DNA of 64,000 nucleotides from Phycisphaeraceae bacterium D3-23 (GTDB lineage Bacteria > Planctomycetota > Phycisphaerae > Phycisphaerales > Phycisphaeraceae), in NCBI GenBank assembly GCA_039555135.1, contig CP114179.1, positions 1,054,001 through 1,118,000 on the forward strand, read 5' to 3'. A program made the translations under genes and the position numbers. This document shows, piece by piece, positions 21,415 to 30,384 of this stretch (position 1 is the stretch's first letter; every line of letters starts with the position of its first letter). The notes beneath the pieces were generated by a model. The model did no database searches. It saw only the letters and a list, made by a program, of their open reading frames with translations, and was not told the DNA's origin.

Positions 21415-22392
21415 TCACAGCCACTTCAGCTTGCGCAGGATCGCGATCTCGATGACGGAGATCACGACGAGGATCGCGCAGACGATGGCGAAGGCCCAGC
21501 CGCTGTCGACGCCCGGCATGCCGCCGACGTTGATGCCCAGGAGGCCGGTCAAGAGCCCGAGGGGCAGGAAGATCGCGGTGACCATCGAGAGCACGTAGAG
21601 CGTGCGGTTGGTGTGCTCGGCGAGGCGCGAGGCGAGTTCCTCCTGAATCACCACCGCGCGGTCGCGTACCAGGTCGAGGTCCTCGACGTAGCGTGTCACG
21701 CGGTCGGCGACGTCGCGCAGACGCGCCCGGTCGCTCGGGTCCAGCCAGGCCAGATCGGCGATCATCAGCCCGGCCAGCGCATCGCGCTGGGGCGAGAGGA
21801 ACCGGCGGATCTTGATGGCCTTTCGCCGGGTGTTCGAGATCCGCGCGCGCAGCGCGTAGGTCTCGTGGGTCAGGACTTCTTCCTCGAGCGCGTCGGCCTC
21901 ATCGTCAAGTTCATGGACGACGGCGCCTGCGCGTTCGACCAGTCGCTGGGCCAGCGCGATGAGCATGCCCGGCGCGTCGTTGGGGCCTTTGCCCTTGAGG
22001 AGCAGGTCGCGCACATCCTCGACAGCCATGAGTTTGTCGCGGCGGAGGGTGATGATGCGGTTGTGCTCGACCCACATGCGGAGCGAGACCATGTCTTCGG
22101 GGTCGGCGCCGGGGTTGAGGTTGACGCCGCGCATGTTGATCTGCAGCCCGTCGCCGACGACATGGCTGCGCGGGCGGGACTCGTGGGCGACCAGGGCGTT
22201 GGCGGTGTCGGTGTCGAGCCCGCTTTTGTCCCGGAGCCAGGCCTTGACGCGGTCCTGGGTGCAGTCGAGGTGGACCCAGACGAGGGAGTCATCGTGCCAG
22301 TGGGCGTCGATACCGGGCCAGTCCTGTTCGGCTGCGCCGCCCTTGGCATCCAGCATCATCGCGAAGATCAGCCCGTCGCCGGTCGTCTGCAT
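21415..22392 (-). CDS. CorA/ZntB-family divalent cation transporter
   Basis: The ATG at 22392 is preferred because GGAG lies 8 nt upstream; an ATG at 22404 is alternative. The 325-residue protein has a long cytoplasmic domain with helices (ALAQRLVERAGAVVHELDDE and on to about residue 265) and two C-terminal helices. The signature after the first is LLGINVGGMPG, a GxN motif of the ZntB branch rather than CorA's GMN. It ends with positive residues (LRKLKWL). CorA-superfamily pentamers carry Mg2+, Co2+, Ni2+ or Zn2+; GIN favours Zn2+ or another non-Mg2+ cation, which is inference. It sits at the distal end of a minus-strand group with the MscS-type gene, 62 bp away. Confidence 0.9.
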   Translation of the reverse strand: MQTTGDGLIFAMMLDAKGGAAEQDWPGIDAHWHDDSLVWVHLDCTQDRVKAWLRDKSGLDTDTANALVAHESRPRSHVVGDGLQINMRGVNLNPGADPEDMVSLRMWVEHNRIITLRRDKLMAVEDVRDLLLKGKGPNDAPGMLIALAQRLVERAGAVVHELDDEADALEEEVLTHETYALRARISNTRRKAIKIRRFLSPQRDALAGLMIADLAWLDPSDRARLRDVADRVTRYVEDLDLVRDRAVVIQEELASRLAEHTNRTLYVLSMVTAIFLPLGLLTGLLGINVGGMPGVDSGWAFAIVCAILVVISVIEIAILRKLKWL

Positions 22393-22454
22393 GGCATACT
22401 CCATTGGCTATCGGTTTCAATCAACGCGACGTCGGCGACCACGATACCGCGCGG

Positions 22455-25400
22455 CTACACCTCGGGGGGAGGTTCGGCCGTTGGCGCGGCGCCCTCGCCC
22501 GAATTGATCGGCGTGCCGCCGGCCATGAATGGGACATCCGAAGAGCGCAGGTGCAGGTCGCGCTGAGGGAACGGGATCTCGATGCCCGCGTCTTTGAGCG
22601 CTTTGTTGAGCTCCATGTGCAGGTCGTGGCGGACGGGCCAGCGGTGCTGGAAATCTTTGACGAACACGCGGATGTCGAAGTCGAGCGAGCTCTCGCCAAA
22701 GCCTACGAAGAGGATCGCGGGCTTGGGCATCTCGAGCACGAGCGGGCTGGCCTTGACGACATCGGTCAGGATTTTTTGCGTGAGGGTCGTGTCTGAGCCG
22801 TAGGCGACGCCGACACGGATGTTGATGCGGGTGATGGGGTCGGTGAGGGTCCAGTTGATGACGTGTGCGGTGATGAAGTTTTTGTTGGGGACGAGGATCT
22901 CGCGGTTGTCGAGGTCGATGATGGTGGTGGCGCGGATCTGGATGCGTGCGACGTTGCCGGAGAGGTCGTTGACGGTGACGGTATCGCCGACGCGGATGGG
23001 GCGTTCGAAGAGGATGATGATGCCGGAGACGAAGTTCGCGACGATTTCCTGGAGGCCGAAGCCCAGGCCGACGCCCAGCGCGGCGACGATAAACTGCATC
23101 TTGCCCCAACTGATGCCGACCCGGTCGAAGGCGATAAACAGGCCGACGGCCATGATGAGGTAGCGGCTGATGGCGGTGACGGCGTAGCGTGTGCCCGAGT
23201 CGATGGACATGCGCTGGAGCAGGGTGATCTCGAGGACACCGGGCAGGTTGCGTGCGGCGATGACGGTGAGCGTCGTGATGACCATCGCGACGATCAGGCT
23301 CCAGACGGTGACGGACGAGACCTCCTCGCCGTCGGGGGTCGTCACGGTGCTGCTCCAGAGCGAGACCTCATCGAGGACGCCCAGCGCGGGGATGAGGTCG
23401 CGCCAGATGAGGTAGAAGAGGAAGAAGAAGCAGGTGCCGATGGTCGCGCGCAAGAGCGCGCGGGTCTGTGTGCTGACCGAGGACAGGTCGATCGCGGGGA
23501 CTTCGAGCGCCTGAGGGACCGCCTCGCCCGATGCCCCGGCCTCGCCCGCGGCGGCGGCGGCCTCGTTGGCGGCGATCTGCTTTTGCCGCTGCTCACGTGC
23601 CCGCGCGATTGCGAGTCGGCGGTGTGCGACCACCAGCCAGCGCATCGCCATGCTGTATGTGATCAGCCCGACGAGCGCGACCCAAGCACTGTTAAAGAGC
23701 TGGCCCTGGATCTTCAGCGCGGTCTCGTAGTACCCCACCGCTGCGACGACGGCCAGGACGATCGGCGCGACCGCGATCAGCGGGAACCAGATCAGCCGGG
23801 TGCGCCAAGCGAGGCTCTGGCGTTTGAGCGAGGCCGCGGCCGTCCCGCGTTTGGGGTGCAGCACGAAGAACAGGAACACCGACATCGCGGCCGAGGCGGT
23901 TAGAAACAACAGCCGGCCCAGGCCGTTCTGGTAGATGATGTTGCCCGACAGCTCGGTCATCGGGACGATCAGCGCGGCCGGAAAGATCGCAAGGATCAGC
24001 CAGCGCAGGTTGCTGGCAAGGACGACGCGGGCGCGGTCGGACCAGCGGAAGTGGACCTCGATCAGGCCGTGGTGCTTGCACATGACCTGGAAGGTGCGCA
24101 GCAGGAACAGGACGATGCCCGCGTTGAGCAGGCCGCCGCCCAGCGAGGTGACGAAGAGCCCGGCCGACGAGGTATAGAGCAGGAAGCCGACCCAGCCCAT
24201 CATGAGCGAGACGGGCAGCGCGAGCAGCAGCGTGATCAGCAGTGCTTTGAGTGTGAGCCAGAAGTTGTCGCCCCAGACCTGGCCGACCTTCTCGGCGATC
24301 TGCGTGAGCCCGGCGATCAGTCGACCACGCATGACAAGCAGGCCGGTGAAGACCAGCACCGCCAGCACCGACGGCAGCGGCGTCTGCGTGGCACGTTTCG
24401 CCAGTGCCACCCCGGCAAGCCGCCAGCTATCGACATGCGTCAACCAACGCACCCCCACCTCGATCCGCCCGGGCCAGAGCGGGCCGATCGGTGCCGCGCT
24501 GGGCAGCCAGAGCAACCGCTCCTCTAATGTGCGCGACAGCTCCTGCGCACCTTCGACCAGCGCCCGGTCGGTTGTGTTCAGGCGTTCGAGACGCTCAATG
24601 TAGGTGCTGTACGTCGTTTCCAAGGGTGACAGCACGGCCTGCCGGCTCTCCATCAGCTTGGAAAGCTCGGCCCGGTTGGCCTCGGACAACGCGGGAGCGT
24701 CCGGGTTCTCCTCGGCCCACTGAACGATCTGGAGTGCACGTGCCTGCTCCGGGTCGGCGAGGCGGCGCAGGCGTTCCTGGATGCGCAGACGCTGGAGCCG
24801 GGTGTTGATGATCTCCTCATCGCGTCGCGCGATCCGGCTTCGGATCGTCGCGGTCTCGGGCAAGTGCGACCGCAGCTCACGCAGCAGCTCCGAAAAATCT
24901 TCGCCCACCGCGCCGATCGCCATGATCTGGCTCAAGCTCTCGCGGTTTTCCTCGAACTCTGTGGCGCGGCGTTCGGCGAGCGCCTGCTCCGTGATCAGCG
25001 CCTCGGCATTGCCGACCGTCTCGTTCAAGTCCTCGCTGAACTCGGTCGTCATCTTGGCATAGCCAGCCAGCATCGGGTGGCTACGCGCGAGAAGCGCGGC
25101 CTCCTGTTGAGACTGCGCAAGCTGCGCCGCCGCGTCCGCCCGGCGGCGGGCCGAGGCACGATCCGACAGCTCCTGGATCGCTTCGTCCAGCTTCGCCAGC
25201 TGCACCCGCGCGAGCGCTACCCGCGCGGCGTTGATCCGTTGGCGGTCGGGCAGGCTGACCAGTTCCAACTCCAGCGCCGTGATCCGCGCCGACCGCGCCT
25301 GCCGGTTCGCCTCCAGCGCCGTTTCGGCCGCGCGACGGACCGCCGTGGGCGTGTCCTCGGGTAGCGCGTCGAGCGCGAGGTCGGCCAGACGCTGCTGCTC

Positions 25401-25940
25401 AGCCGTGATCGACTCGCGCAGCGCGACCGAACGCGTCTCCAACACCGCCGACTCGGCCTCCAACTCCGTAATGCCGGTGCGCAGCTGCACAGCACGCCCG
25501 GCCGCGGCCTCCAACGCCGACTCCATCTCCGCCGTGCTCGGGTCCTCGGGCAGGAACTCATCGAGCACCGACACACCCACGGCCTTCCAGGCCTGCCGAT
25601 TCAGCTGCGCCACCGTGCCCGACGACGACGCCGAGAGCGCACGAGAACGCTCCGCCGCCTCGACGTTCGTGCGTTGCTCCTCGATAAACCCAAGCGCGGT
25701 CTGAAACCGCGCCCGGGCCTGCTCCTTGATCTCATCGGACAGCTGCGGGTCCGCGAGCATCGTGTCCAGACGCGACTGCACCTCGTCTACCGTCAGCGCG
25801 ACCGACGCCTCGGGCAGCACCTCCGGCGGGTCGGGCGTCTGCGGCTGCGCCACCACAATCGGCGCGACACCCAGCAGCACCACAAGCGCGAACCACCACG
25901 CCAAGGGGTGTCGCCGCAACTGAATCGGGGAGTCAAACAT
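22455..25940 (-). CDS. Very large MscS-family mechanosensitive channel (KefA/MscK-like)
   Basis: Start set at the ATG at 25940, which begins a signal peptide (PLAWWFALVVLLGVAPIVVAQ); 1161 residues follow. Residues about 60-460 are alpha-helical and rich in Glu, Arg, Ala, Leu (ALELELVSLPDRQRINAARV, LQRLRIQERLRRLADPEQA), a periplasmic coiled-coil region as in MscK. About ten membrane helices follow (about 530-950). The pore and beta domain is GVGLGFGLQEIVANFVSGII then LFERPIRVGDTVTVNDLSG, the MscS signature, with VPNKNFITAHVINWT after it. It releases solutes on osmotic downshift. The C-terminus is Pro-rich (PTAEPPPEV). Confidence 0.94.
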   Translation of the reverse strand: MFDSPIQLRRHPLAWWFALVVLLGVAPIVVAQPQTPDPPEVLPEASVALTVDEVQSRLDTMLADPQLSDEIKEQARARFQTALGFIEEQRTNVEAAERSRALSASSSGTVAQLNRQAWKAVGVSVLDEFLPEDPSTAEMESALEAAAGRAVQLRTGITELEAESAVLETRSVALRESITAEQQRLADLALDALPEDTPTAVRRAAETALEANRQARSARITALELELVSLPDRQRINAARVALARVQLAKLDEAIQELSDRASARRRADAAAQLAQSQQEAALLARSHPMLAGYAKMTTEFSEDLNETVGNAEALITEQALAERRATEFEENRESLSQIMAIGAVGEDFSELLRELRSHLPETATIRSRIARRDEEIINTRLQRLRIQERLRRLADPEQARALQIVQWAEENPDAPALSEANRAELSKLMESRQAVLSPLETTYSTYIERLERLNTTDRALVEGAQELSRTLEERLLWLPSAAPIGPLWPGRIEVGVRWLTHVDSWRLAGVALAKRATQTPLPSVLAVLVFTGLLVMRGRLIAGLTQIAEKVGQVWGDNFWLTLKALLITLLLALPVSLMMGWVGFLLYTSSAGLFVTSLGGGLLNAGIVLFLLRTFQVMCKHHGLIEVHFRWSDRARVVLASNLRWLILAIFPAALIVPMTELSGNIIYQNGLGRLLFLTASAAMSVFLFFVLHPKRGTAAASLKRQSLAWRTRLIWFPLIAVAPIVLAVVAAVGYYETALKIQGQLFNSAWVALVGLITYSMAMRWLVVAHRRLAIARAREQRQKQIAANEAAAAAGEAGASGEAVPQALEVPAIDLSSVSTQTRALLRATIGTCFFFLFYLIWRDLIPALGVLDEVSLWSSTVTTPDGEEVSSVTVWSLIVAMVITTLTVIAARNLPGVLEITLLQRMSIDSGTRYAVTAISRYLIMAVGLFIAFDRVGISWGKMQFIVAALGVGLGFGLQEIVANFVSGIIILFERPIRVGDTVTVNDLSGNVARIQIRATTIIDLDNREILVPNKNFITAHVINWTLTDPITRINIRVGVAYGSDTTLTQKILTDVVKASPLVLEMPKPAILFVGFGESSLDFDIRVFVKDFQHRWPVRHDLHMELNKALKDAGIEIPFPQRDLHLRSSDVPFMAGGTPINSGEGAAPTAEPPPEV

Positions 25941-26075
25941 TGGGGCGAGTCGGGATAGGGCCGTGGTCGTCGGACACGATGGCGACCATTCTAGACAGGC
26001 GCGGCACACAGGGCGCAGCGACCCGGTCCTGCGTGCGACGCACTGCGGTGTCGCCCTGGCCCTGGATGGCGTGCC

Positions 26076-27143
26076 TCAAACCTTCGACGCGACGTCGTCG
26101 CGACGGAACGCAAGCTTCGGCGGAGCCGGGTCCGCGCCGCCTGCCTGCTTGGTACACAGCACCCAGTGCTTGTCGGCGATCTCATGCAGCCGGGCGTTGG
26201 GCCCGCCGTAGCCGCCCTCGGGGTTTTGCTGATCGATATGCGGGGCGCAGGTGTACCCCGCCGGGAAGTCGTCGCCTACGATCGCGCCGTCCATCACGGT
26301 CGGCAGCCGCTCGACGCGGTGGCCCAACACGGGCATCGACTTCAAGAGCCCCTTGGTGTAGGGGTGCATCGGGTTGTTGAAGATGTCGTAGACATTGGCG
26401 TACTCGACGATCCGGCCCGAGTACATCACGGCGACGACGTCCGCGTTCTCCGCGACGACGCCGAGGTCGTGCGTGATGAGCATGATGGCCATCTGCTTGT
26501 CGTGCTGGAGCTTACGCAGGAGCTCGAGGATCTGCGCCTGGATCGTCACGTCGAGCGCTGTCGTCGGCTCGTCCGCCAGGAGCAGTGCGGGCTGGCACGC
26601 CAGCGCCATCGCGATCATGACGCGTTGGCGCATCCCGCCGGAGAGTTGGTGCGGGTACTCTTTGAGCCGGGACTCGGCGTCGGCGATCCCGACATCGTCC
26701 AGGGCCTTGACCGCGATCGCGATGGCGTCGGCCTTGCTCACCTGCTGGTGCAGCAGGACCGCTTCGAGGATCTGCTCGCCGACCGTGTAGACCGGATTGA
26801 GCGACGTCATCGGCTCCTGGAAGATCATCGCGATCTCGTTGCCGCGGACACTGCGCATCGCGCGGTCGTCGTTGAGCAGGAGGTTGTCGGGCGACTGGGC
26901 CGGGTCGTCGGTCCACCAGATCTCTCCGCCATCGGTCCGGCCCGGGGGGTGCGGGATTAGTTGCAGCACCGACAACGCGGAGACGGATTTGCCCGAGCCC
27001 GATTCGCCGACGACGGCCAGGGTCTGCGCCGGGTAGATCGACATCGACACGCGGTCGGCCGCCTGCACCCGTCGACCATTGGGCCCGCCGGGGAAGCTGA
27101 CCGAGAGCTGATTAATGTTGAGGACAGGGGTTTCGTCTGGCAT
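26076..27143 (-). CDS. Oligopeptide/dipeptide ABC transporter ATPase (OppD/DppD type)
   Basis: A 355-residue ATPase: Walker A GESGSGKS (about 46-53), Q-loop [10 protein letters not shown], signature LSGGMRQR, Walker [13 protein letters not shown] and H-loop LITHDLGVV. The C-terminal oligopeptide extension is [15 protein letters not shown], with one of the expected cysteines ([12 protein letters not shown]). It lies 18 bp after the permease gene at 27162 in one operon. A second ATPase (OppF/DppF) normally completes the complex but is not present; the next gene is the MscS channel. It would have to work as a homodimer or with an ATPase elsewhere. Confidence 0.93.
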   Translation of the reverse strand: MPDETPVLNINQLSVSFPGGPNGRRVQAADRVSMSIYPAQTLAVVGESGSGKSVSALSVLQLIPHPPGRTDGGEIWWTDDPAQSPDNLLLNDDRAMRSVRGNEIAMIFQEPMTSLNPVYTVGEQILEAVLLHQQVSKADAIAIAVKALDDVGIADAESRLKEYPHQLSGGMRQRVMIAMALACQPALLLADEPTTALDVTIQAQILELLRKLQHDKQMAIMLITHDLGVVAENADVVAVMYSGRIVEYANVYDIFNNPMHPYTKGLLKSMPVLGHRVERLPTVMDGAIVGDDFPAGYTCAPHIDQQNPEGGYGGPNARLHEIADKHWVLCTKQAGGADPAPPKLAFRRDDVASKV

Positions 27144-27161
27144 GGTCGTTTCTCCGGTCGG

Positions 27162-28850
27162 CTACTTCACGGCCCGCGGGTCCATCACGTCACGCAGCGC
27201 CTCGCCGATCAGGTTGTAGGCAAAAATCGTCAGGAAGATCGCCAGCCCGGGGTAGGTCGCAAGCCACCACGAAAACGACCCGCCCTTGCGGGCCTGGTCG
27301 AGCATCTGGCCCCAGCTGGGTTCTTCGACCAGCCCCAGCCCGATGAAGCTGAGCGTCGCCTCGGTGCGGATCGCGCCCGCGATGCCGAAGCTCGCCGCGA
27401 CCAAGACCGGCGCGACGCCGTTGGGCAGCATGTGCTGGAACAGGATCTTGTGAAGCGGCGCGCCGGTCGCGCGCGCCGCCATGACGTAGTCCATCTTGCG
27501 CAGCTTCAAAAACTCCGCGCGGATGAAATACGCATACCCCACCCAGCCCGTGAGCCCGAGCACCACCATCATCAGGTAGAGGTTTCGGCCATAGAACGCG
27601 ACGATCATGATGAGCAGCATGATGACGGGGATCGACGCGAACACCTCGACCAGCCGGAGCCCGATGAGGTCGGCCCAGCTCGCGAAGTAGCCCAGCACCC
27701 CGCCGATGATGACCCCCAGCAGCACCGCGATCCCGGTCGCGATGAAGCCGATCGACAGCGCGATGCGGCAGCCGTGGATCATCCGGCTGCACAGGTCCTC
27801 GCCGTAGAGCGTCGTGCCCATCAGGTGATAGCGTTCGCCGACCTCGATCCCGGCGAGCTCATCGACGCGCTTGGTGACGGCCTCGTGGACCCGTCGGCCG
27901 TACGCCGGGCGGTACCCGGGCTTGTCCTGGTGTGCTTGCCAGAGCTGGTCGACCACCACGAGCGCGCCGTCGATCGTGTCGGGGATCGCGACGATCGAGC
28001 CGTCCGCGTTCTTGAGTTCGTACGTCCGCACACCGTACTGTGACTCGGCGACGGAGATGATCTCGCCGGCGGTGTCGCGCTGGCTCGGTGTCGGCCCGGG
28101 GCTGGTGAGCACGGGATTGATCTTCGCGTCACCCAACCGATCCGAAGGCGAGTACGGGATCAGCGTGAACAGTGCGGTCTTGACATTGACCTCGGGGTCC
28201 GCGAGTTGCTGCCGATACAGGGAGTAGTCGATGTTGTCGGGCGGCGAGACCGGGCTCACGAGCAGGACGCCCGAGAGGATCAGCGCGACCGCGCCGGACA
28301 CCGTGAAGAGCACCATCCGGCCTGAGCGCAGGAGCCCACGGACCGCCAACCCGGCGAGCGCGAGCATCGTGACGAAGACGAGGATCGAAAAACCAAGACG
28401 CAGGATATCGGTCAGGATCAGCCCGTCGTCGTCGCCCGACAGCTCGCGGTACTTCTTGAAGAACGAGGCCCAGCTCGCCATCGGGACGATGACGACCGAG
28501 ATCAGCAGCCAGGACCAGACCCGGTCTTTGAAACTGATCTGCCGGAACGCGGCCAGCACACAGGCGACCAGCATCGAGAGCACGAGGATGACATCGACGG
28601 GGGTGAGGTGCTTGAGCATCGGGCTCGACAGCGCCTCGCCCTCGACCTTCCAGAGGATCGGGTGGCTGTTGGCGACGAACGGCGCGATGACGGCGAGCAG
28701 GCCGACCAGCCCGACCCAGAACAGCCCGACCACCGCGCCGGGCCGGCCAAACAGCTGGAGCGTCGCGCGGGCGAGCATGCTCTTACGCGCGCGGATATCG
28801 GTCCGGCCCTTGGCTTTGGCGCTCAACTCGGGGGTGGCGGGCTTACTCAT
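27162..28850 (-). CDS. Peptide ABC transporter permease, OppC/DppC type, with large N-terminal and extracytoplasmic insertion
   Basis: 562 residues, nearly twice the usual 280-300. Residues 40-60 form the first helix; an extra group of helices (about 80-215) and a polar insert of about 130 residues follow (PPDNIDYSLYRQQLADPEV through YGRRVHEAVTKRVDELAG). The standard core begins near residue 320 (LMGTTLYGEDLCSRMIHGCR) and holds the EAA loop YVMAARATGAPLHKILFQHM and LSFIGLGLVEEPSWGQML. It ends GEALRDVMDPRAVK, a typical C-type ending. It overlaps the B-type gene by 8 bp. The insert may contact the anchored binding protein, which is a guess. Confidence 0.9.
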   Translation of the reverse strand: MSKPATPELSAKAKGRTDIRARKSMLARATLQLFGRPGAVVGLFWVGLVGLLAVIAPFVANSHPILWKVEGEALSSPMLKHLTPVDVILVLSMLVACVLAAFRQISFKDRVWSWLLISVVIVPMASWASFFKKYRELSGDDDGLILTDILRLGFSILVFVTMLALAGLAVRGLLRSGRMVLFTVSGAVALILSGVLLVSPVSPPDNIDYSLYRQQLADPEVNVKTALFTLIPYSPSDRLGDAKINPVLTSPGPTPSQRDTAGEIISVAESQYGVRTYELKNADGSIVAIPDTIDGALVVVDQLWQAHQDKPGYRPAYGRRVHEAVTKRVDELAGIEVGERYHLMGTTLYGEDLCSRMIHGCRIALSIGFIATGIAVLLGVIIGGVLGYFASWADLIGLRLVEVFASIPVIMLLIMIVAFYGRNLYLMMVVLGLTGWVGYAYFIRAEFLKLRKMDYVMAARATGAPLHKILFQHMLPNGVAPVLVAASFGIAGAIRTEATLSFIGLGLVEEPSWGQMLDQARKGGSFSWWLATYPGLAIFLTIFAYNLIGEALRDVMDPRAVK

Positions 28851-30333
28851 AGCTCACTCTCGGGTCGACCACGGCGTAGAGGATGTCCCGGACGAGCAGG
28901 CTGAACAGCGAGAGCACCGAGCCCACCAGCGTCGTCGCCATGACGACGTTGATGTCGGCGTTCTTCGCGGCATCAATGGTCAGCTTGCCCATCCCGTTGA
29001 TCGAGAAGATGTACTCGACGACGAACGAGCCCACGAACAGGCCCGGCAAAATCGCGGCCGCCATCGTGATGAGCGGCAGCAGCGCGTTACGCAGCACGTG
29101 CCGGAACAGGACGTCGTGCTCGGAGACGCCTTTGGCCCGCGCGGTGCGTACGAAGTCGGACGAGATGTTCTCGAGCATCGAGCCGCGCATCACCTTGGTC
29201 AGGAACGCGAAGCCCGTGTACGTCAGGCAGAGGATGGGCAGGACCAGGTGCCAGGCCATGTCGAGGAGCCAGCCCCACGACCAGCCGTCGGGGCCCTGGG
29301 TCGGGAGGAAGGGCATCTCGTCGGCCTGGATGTCGTGGACGCCCGACGCGGGGAACCAGCGCAGGTTGTCGGCGTTGGCGAAGTAGCTGATGAGCAGGGT
29401 GCCGGCCCAGATGACGGGGACCGAGTAGAGCGCGAGCATGATGAAGCCCGAGCCCACGTCGAACGCCCCGCCCCGCCGACGCGCCGCGAAGACGCCCGAG
29501 GTCACCGACACGAGGTAGATGATCGGGATCGTGATGAGGTTCATCAGCAGGGTGATCTTGAGCGCCGAGAAGATTTCCTGGGCGACGTCGCCGTTGTTGC
29601 GGTTGGTGCCGAAGTCGGGCGCCCCCACCGCGATGGACGAGAACATCATGCGGGACTTATTGATCGCGCCGTAGCCGAGCTCTTTGTGCAGCATCGCGAG
29701 CGCTTCTTCGCGGTCGGACCCGTCCACGGCGTCGATGGCCTTCCAGAAGTTTGCTTCGTCGATCGGGGTGGCGTCGATCAGCTCGAAAAGCTCGGGCCCG
29801 ACACCGGTATACACGTAGATCGGATCGCCGTCGGCATCCTTGAGCGGCTTGCCGTCCTCGTCTTGGACGACTTCGGCCGTCACCATGTCGGTGCCCGGGT
29901 CGGCGGCGGCGTCATACTCGGCCAGCGCTTCGTCGAGCTCGATCCCCGCGAAGATCGCCGTCGTCAGGATCAGCTCAGCGAGCTGGCGCTGCGACTGCTC
30001 GTTGCCCGCCCAGTCGCGCTGGGCGAGCTGCGCCAAGAGGCCGTCTTTCTCGGCTTCCGTCCACTCGTGGTCGCCCGACATCTTGAACCCGACGGGGGAG
30101 ACCTGGTTGAGCCAGCGGAGGTACTGCACGATCTTGGGCTTGTCGAGCCCGTAGCGGTTGATGTTGTACTGCTTGAGCCGGCGTGCCTCGACGCCCATCG
30201 CCTGCCCGCCGCCCTCGTTGAGGACCGAGGCGAAGCCACCCGGCGCGTAGGCCATGATAAAGAACACGAGCACCGTCACCCCGAGCAGGGTCGGGATCAT
30301 CAGCAGGAGTCGGCGGATGATATAGGTGAGCAT
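28843..30333 (-). CDS. Peptide ABC transporter permease, OppB/DppB type, with long extracytoplasmic insertion
   Basis: 496 residues against a usual 310-340. The N-terminus MLTYIIRRLLLMIPTLLGVT is the OppB signature. Between the first helix and the core lies an insert of about 200 polar residues (VEARRLKQYNINRYGLDKPK through GYGAINKSRMMFSSI). The core has FSALKITLLMNLITIPIIYL, the EAA loop DFVRTARAKGVSEHDVLFRH and the ending LLVRDILYAVVDPRVSYE. It pairs with a C-type permease for peptide import. The insert faces the periplasm and mirrors that in the gene at 27162. Confidence 0.92.
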   Translation of the reverse strand: MLTYIIRRLLLMIPTLLGVTVLVFFIMAYAPGGFASVLNEGGGQAMGVEARRLKQYNINRYGLDKPKIVQYLRWLNQVSPVGFKMSGDHEWTEAEKDGLLAQLAQRDWAGNEQSQRQLAELILTTAIFAGIELDEALAEYDAAADPGTDMVTAEVVQDEDGKPLKDADGDPIYVYTGVGPELFELIDATPIDEANFWKAIDAVDGSDREEALAMLHKELGYGAINKSRMMFSSIAVGAPDFGTNRNNGDVAQEIFSALKITLLMNLITIPIIYLVSVTSGVFAARRRGGAFDVGSGFIMLALYSVPVIWAGTLLISYFANADNLRWFPASGVHDIQADEMPFLPTQGPDGWSWGWLLDMAWHLVLPILCLTYTGFAFLTKVMRGSMLENISSDFVRTARAKGVSEHDVLFRHVLRNALLPLITMAAAILPGLFVGSFVVEYIFSINGMGKLTIDAAKNADINVVMATTLVGSVLSLFSLLVRDILYAVVDPRVSYE

Positions 30334-30384
30334 CGAGACCGGTTCCGGGGCACGGGGCGGGGAAGAGACGCGGGTGGGGAGGGG